This document shows, piece by piece, positions 4,612 through 7,015 of a DNA stretch of 7,015 nucleotides (its first letter is position 1; every line of letters starts with the position of its first letter). Both the position numbers and the translations under genes were made by a program. The DNA comes from Bacteriovoracaceae bacterium UBA2394 (GTDB taxonomy: Bacteria > Bdellovibrionota > UBA2394), in contig DDSI01000235.1 in the NCBI GenBank assembly GCA_002343335.1, forward strand, positions 1-7,015, in the 5' to 3' direction. A model generated the notes under the pieces. It had not been told where the DNA came from. It did no database searches and saw only the letters and a program-made list of their open reading frames with translations.

Positions 4612-7015
4612 ATGAAGTCTTTTTTTAAGGCAGCGTTCGTATCTGTACTTTTAATACCTTCTTTGACTCTAGCGAGTAAGCCGGAGCAAGGAAGAACACT
4701 AGAACAATGTCAGGCGATGGTTCGCGGCTTTGGAAGTCGTGGGACCGATTACTTTTCTTCCTCAAGTCTTATCCCCTTAAGCCAACTGCTTGGTACAAAA
4801 TACTGTCAGCAGATCATCAAAAATCACATCGAAGGTGAGATTAACAACAAGTCATTTCCAACGGCGGGTCTCGCGGAAATGTTTTTGACCGCGCGAACGG
4901 CCGCGGATGAGTTAATCGAATCACTTGGGATTGAAGCCAAACGTCCAAGCTATCAGCAGCGAGATATTCTCCAAGGAGCGGAAGAAACGCTGCGAATGAT
5001 TTTTGAAGATAAACCTGAATTTATTCGGGAAGGCGTCTTGGTGAGAGACGGCGTCGTGATGGTGGTGCCGCTCCTTTATCGCGTGAGCATGGGTTCTAAG
5101 AAGCAAGCGCCGCTCTATTTACCGATCTATGTAAAGGGTCACCAAGAATTGGAAAAATTTGACGTGCTCGGCGCCGCCTTCGCAGCCTGGGCACTCGGCC
5201 CGTATCTCGGAAGGATTCCTTCTGAAGCGTGGGTGCACCTAAAACCCATGGCGAAGAAAAGAAATCCCAATTGGCGAAAGATGCGTGACGATGAAATTTA
5301 TAAGGTCGACGTTCCCTCGCAACTTCCCGCCGTCGAACTTATTCACCAGGAATTTTTGAAAACCCTCAGCGATCCTCAAAAGCTCGCCGACATCAAACCT
5401 CGTCGCTGCGTGCAGTGTAATTCATGCCCATGGGCAGCTCACTGCCGTGCGATCATGAATGAGAATAATGATCTCTCCATGATGCCTTACCCTCCCACGG
5501 AGGAAACTTCGAAAAAATTGGGAGAGATTGGCTATGGCACAATGGATCGTCTCGCCACGCTCGATGTGAACTCCGATGCATTCATTGAAGTTTCTATTTA
5601 CGCAGGCATAAAACCTACACGCCTCTACTATTGGGTCACCCATGCGATGGCTAAAATCTCGGACACACCCATTCTCACGAATCGCTACTCAGATCCCTTC
5701 GATGGCGTGAAACACATCCAACATGTCGATTATGAAGACGCCCTTCATCGCGACATTCGCTCAGGCGTGTACCTCTTTGGCGTGGTCACCGAAACGCAAG
5801 GGAAAGTGAAAAATAAGGAGTTTATCTTCGCTCCTACCCTCGATCAAAAGGGCGTGGATGAAGCCTGGGCCGGATACATTCGCTATTTGAAAAAAAATAA
5901 ATGGATCAAGTCGTCCGAGTTCTTAAAAACGATGTTTTCTCCCCACGAGCTGATTAAATTTCATCAGCAATTTGATGTCCTTCTTCAACCCGTCGATAAA
6001 TTCACAGATTCTCAAAAACGATCGCCCTACTATGCTGAAGGTGAAGAACTTGCGGATTTTGCCACAGAGGAGGATGCATTTTTTAAAAAGCCATTAACTA
6101 AAAAGAAGGTGGGAAGGCTCATTAGAGAGCGGGCTTTCTTTCGAAAGAATCGCGATATCACACCGCAAGATGTCTTTCGCCTGATGGATCTCTTCGTGGA
6201 TCTCTTAGAACCGGTGCGTTGGAATTTTGCATTTCCAACACATTCAAATGGCTTGAAGCATATCCTTCCCTACGTCACGAAAGACCTCGGTGTGGAGTTG
6301 AAGTATCCAGACGGTTGGAACGGCTTGGAGTCAGTGGCCTGGGCAAAGAAAGCCTATCAAACGGGTGAGCACTCCATTTTAGAGATGATTCGGCAGTACA
6401 ACGATATAGATATCGTCTCCAATTATTTGGTCACTAAATTTCTCCGCAAGTACGCCGAGCAAGACCCCAATCCTCGGATCGTGTTTCAGGATGCCACACT
6501 AGAGATCATGACCAACATTCAAAAGGCGGCCGAAGCGCGGAATGTTTTGGAAAACCTCGAAGAGAAGGACGAGCTTTTGGAAAGAATTTTGGGACGATCC
6601 GTCGCAGACCTTTCAGGAGAAGAAATTGAGGAGCTCGCGGATATCGTGGATCGAACAGAATATTTGGGAGCTCGTCAAAAAATTGAAAACTCCACTCGCC
6701 TGGACGATCGCGAGAAAGAACAAGAGCTCCAAATGCTTCAGCACAACAATGAGAACGTCCGAAAAACACGGCTGATGGCATTTTTCAAAAAAGCGCGCGC
6801 CTACAAAAAAGAGAAGATGTCGGATGAAGTCATGGATGAAATTGCGAAACTCTTCTTATTCCATCCAACGACTTTCATGCTTCCAACCCATCTCTTCCAG
6901 ATGGTTGCGTTAAGCGAAATGCAGCGCTCCGTAAAACATCTCACGCTCCTTTTGCCCAAGGACCCTCGAAAACGCATCTTCATTCCCGACTCCTGGTCGA
7001 ATGCATTTACCAGTG
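4612..7015 (+). CDS. Exported TM0106-type RecB-like nuclease homologue, probably degenerate (3' end outside window)
   Basis: The frame is open for 801 codons with no stop before the window edge. The N-terminus (Lys2, Lys6, hydrophobic core 7-20, likely cut after Ala21) looks like a Sec signal peptide. The rest resembles TM0106-type proteins, which join a RecB/Cas4-like PD-(D/E)xK nuclease to an RNase H-like domain. The nuclease region spans about 45-280 and ends in C266-x2-C269-x2-C272-x5-C278; Cys65 could be the N-terminal fourth ligand of an Fe-S-type cluster. The catalytic positions look lost: VVPLLYRV at 151-158 where the family has a PD-type motif, and YVK at 173-175 in place of D-x-K. 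The RNase H-like region (about 365-612) keeps Asp373-x-Glu375, SGVYLFGVV at 384-392, FVDLLEPVR near 528-536 and YNDID at 596-600. Residues from about 620 on are charged, helical and partly coiled-coil-like, with no helicase motif seen. Members with only the nuclease and RNase H-like domains are, as I recall, about 450-500 residues, so this one is much longer. Role unknown. Confidence 0.78.
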   Translation, partial: MKSFFKAAFVSVLLIPSLTLASKPEQGRTLEQCQAMVRGFGSRGTDYFSSSSLIPLSQLLGTKYCQQIIKNHIEGEINNKSFPTAGLAEMFLTARTAADELIESLGIEAKRPSYQQRDILQGAEETLRMIFEDKPEFIREGVLVRDGVVMVVPLLYRVSMGSKKQAPLYLPIYVKGHQELEKFDVLGAAFAAWALGPYLGRIPSEAWVHLKPMAKKRNPNWRKMRDDEIYKVDVPSQLPAVELIHQEFLKTLSDPQKLADIKPRRCVQCNSCPWAAHCRAIMNENNDLSMMPYPPTEETSKKLGEIGYGTMDRLATLDVNSDAFIEVSIYAGIKPTRLYYWVTHAMAKISDTPILTNRYSDPFDGVKHIQHVDYEDALHRDIRSGVYLFGVVTETQGKVKNKEFIFAPTLDQKGVDEAWAGYIRYLKKNKWIKSSEFLKTMFSPHELIKFHQQFDVLLQPVDKFTDSQKRSPYYAEGEELADFATEEDAFFKKPLTKKKVGRLIRERAFFRKNRDITPQDVFRLMDLFVDLLEPVRWNFAFPTHSNGLKHILPYVTKDLGVELKYPDGWNGLESVAWAKKAYQTGEHSILEMIRQYNDIDIVSNYLVTKFLRKYAEQDPNPRIVFQDATLEIMTNIQKAAEARNVLENLEEKDELLERILGRSVADLSGEEIEELADIVDRTEYLGARQKIENSTRLDDREKEQELQMLQHNNENVRKTRLMAFFKKARAYKKEKMSDEVMDEIAKLFLFHPTTFMLPTHLFQMVALSEMQRSVKHLTLLLPKDPRKRIFIPDSWSNAFTS

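Noticed and set aside
6469..7015. Superfamily 1 helicase domain at the end of the RecB-like protein
   Set aside because: No Walker A, DExx or other helicase motif is seen within the window.

Overview
The window holds four protein-coding genes and no RNA genes, CRISPR array or mobile element that I can recognise. Two genes are cut by the window edges. On the minus strand at the left edge is the 5' part of dapF (diaminopimelate epimerase). Reading divergently from it on the plus strand are shc (squalene-hopene cyclase), then a gene for an exported phospholipase D (PLD)-superfamily protein, then a gene for an exported protein related to the TM0106-type RecB-like nucleases, which runs off the right edge. 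The minus-strand dapF and the last gene are open at the window ends, so a search for complete ORFs would miss both.

Organism: DapF points to a DAP-type peptidoglycan and lysine pathway, and Shc to hopanoid production. Two proteins carry Sec-type signal peptides. TTG starts appear in two of the four genes, and GC content looks roughly balanced by eye. This fits a Gram-negative bacterium of the broad proteobacterial or former deltaproteobacterial kind (for example Bdellovibrionota or Myxococcota), but the sequence does not settle the lineage.

Layout: dapF starts at 208 (minus) and the best shc start is TTG at 251. The 42 bases between them hold a perfect 16-bp palindrome (230-245), a good candidate operator for one or both genes. 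shc (251-2266) is intact, with the DxDD catalytic motif and several QW repeats. A 102-base gap follows, with an AT-rich repeat at the shc stop codon, a weak promoter-like pair and a strong Shine-Dalgarno sequence. The PLD-like gene (2369-4576) and the RecB-like gene (4612 to beyond 7015) are 35 bases apart, each with its own good ribosome binding site, and are probably one transcript.

The most interesting part is the last two genes. Both products look exported, and both are divergent members of families that act on phosphodiester bonds or nucleic acids. The PLD-like protein keeps two HxK and SAN motif pairs but lacks the usual Asp of each HKD motif, and it has an EF-hand-like calcium loop between strands of its first half. 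The RecB-like protein keeps the C-terminal cysteine cluster and RNase H-like acidic motifs of TM0106-type proteins, but seems to have lost the PD-(D/E)xK catalytic residues. It also has a signal peptide, which is unexpected for a presumed Fe-S nuclease, and a long C-terminal extension. They may form an exported two-protein system of unknown role. dapF and shc look like ordinary housekeeping or membrane-lipid genes with no evident functional link to the pair.
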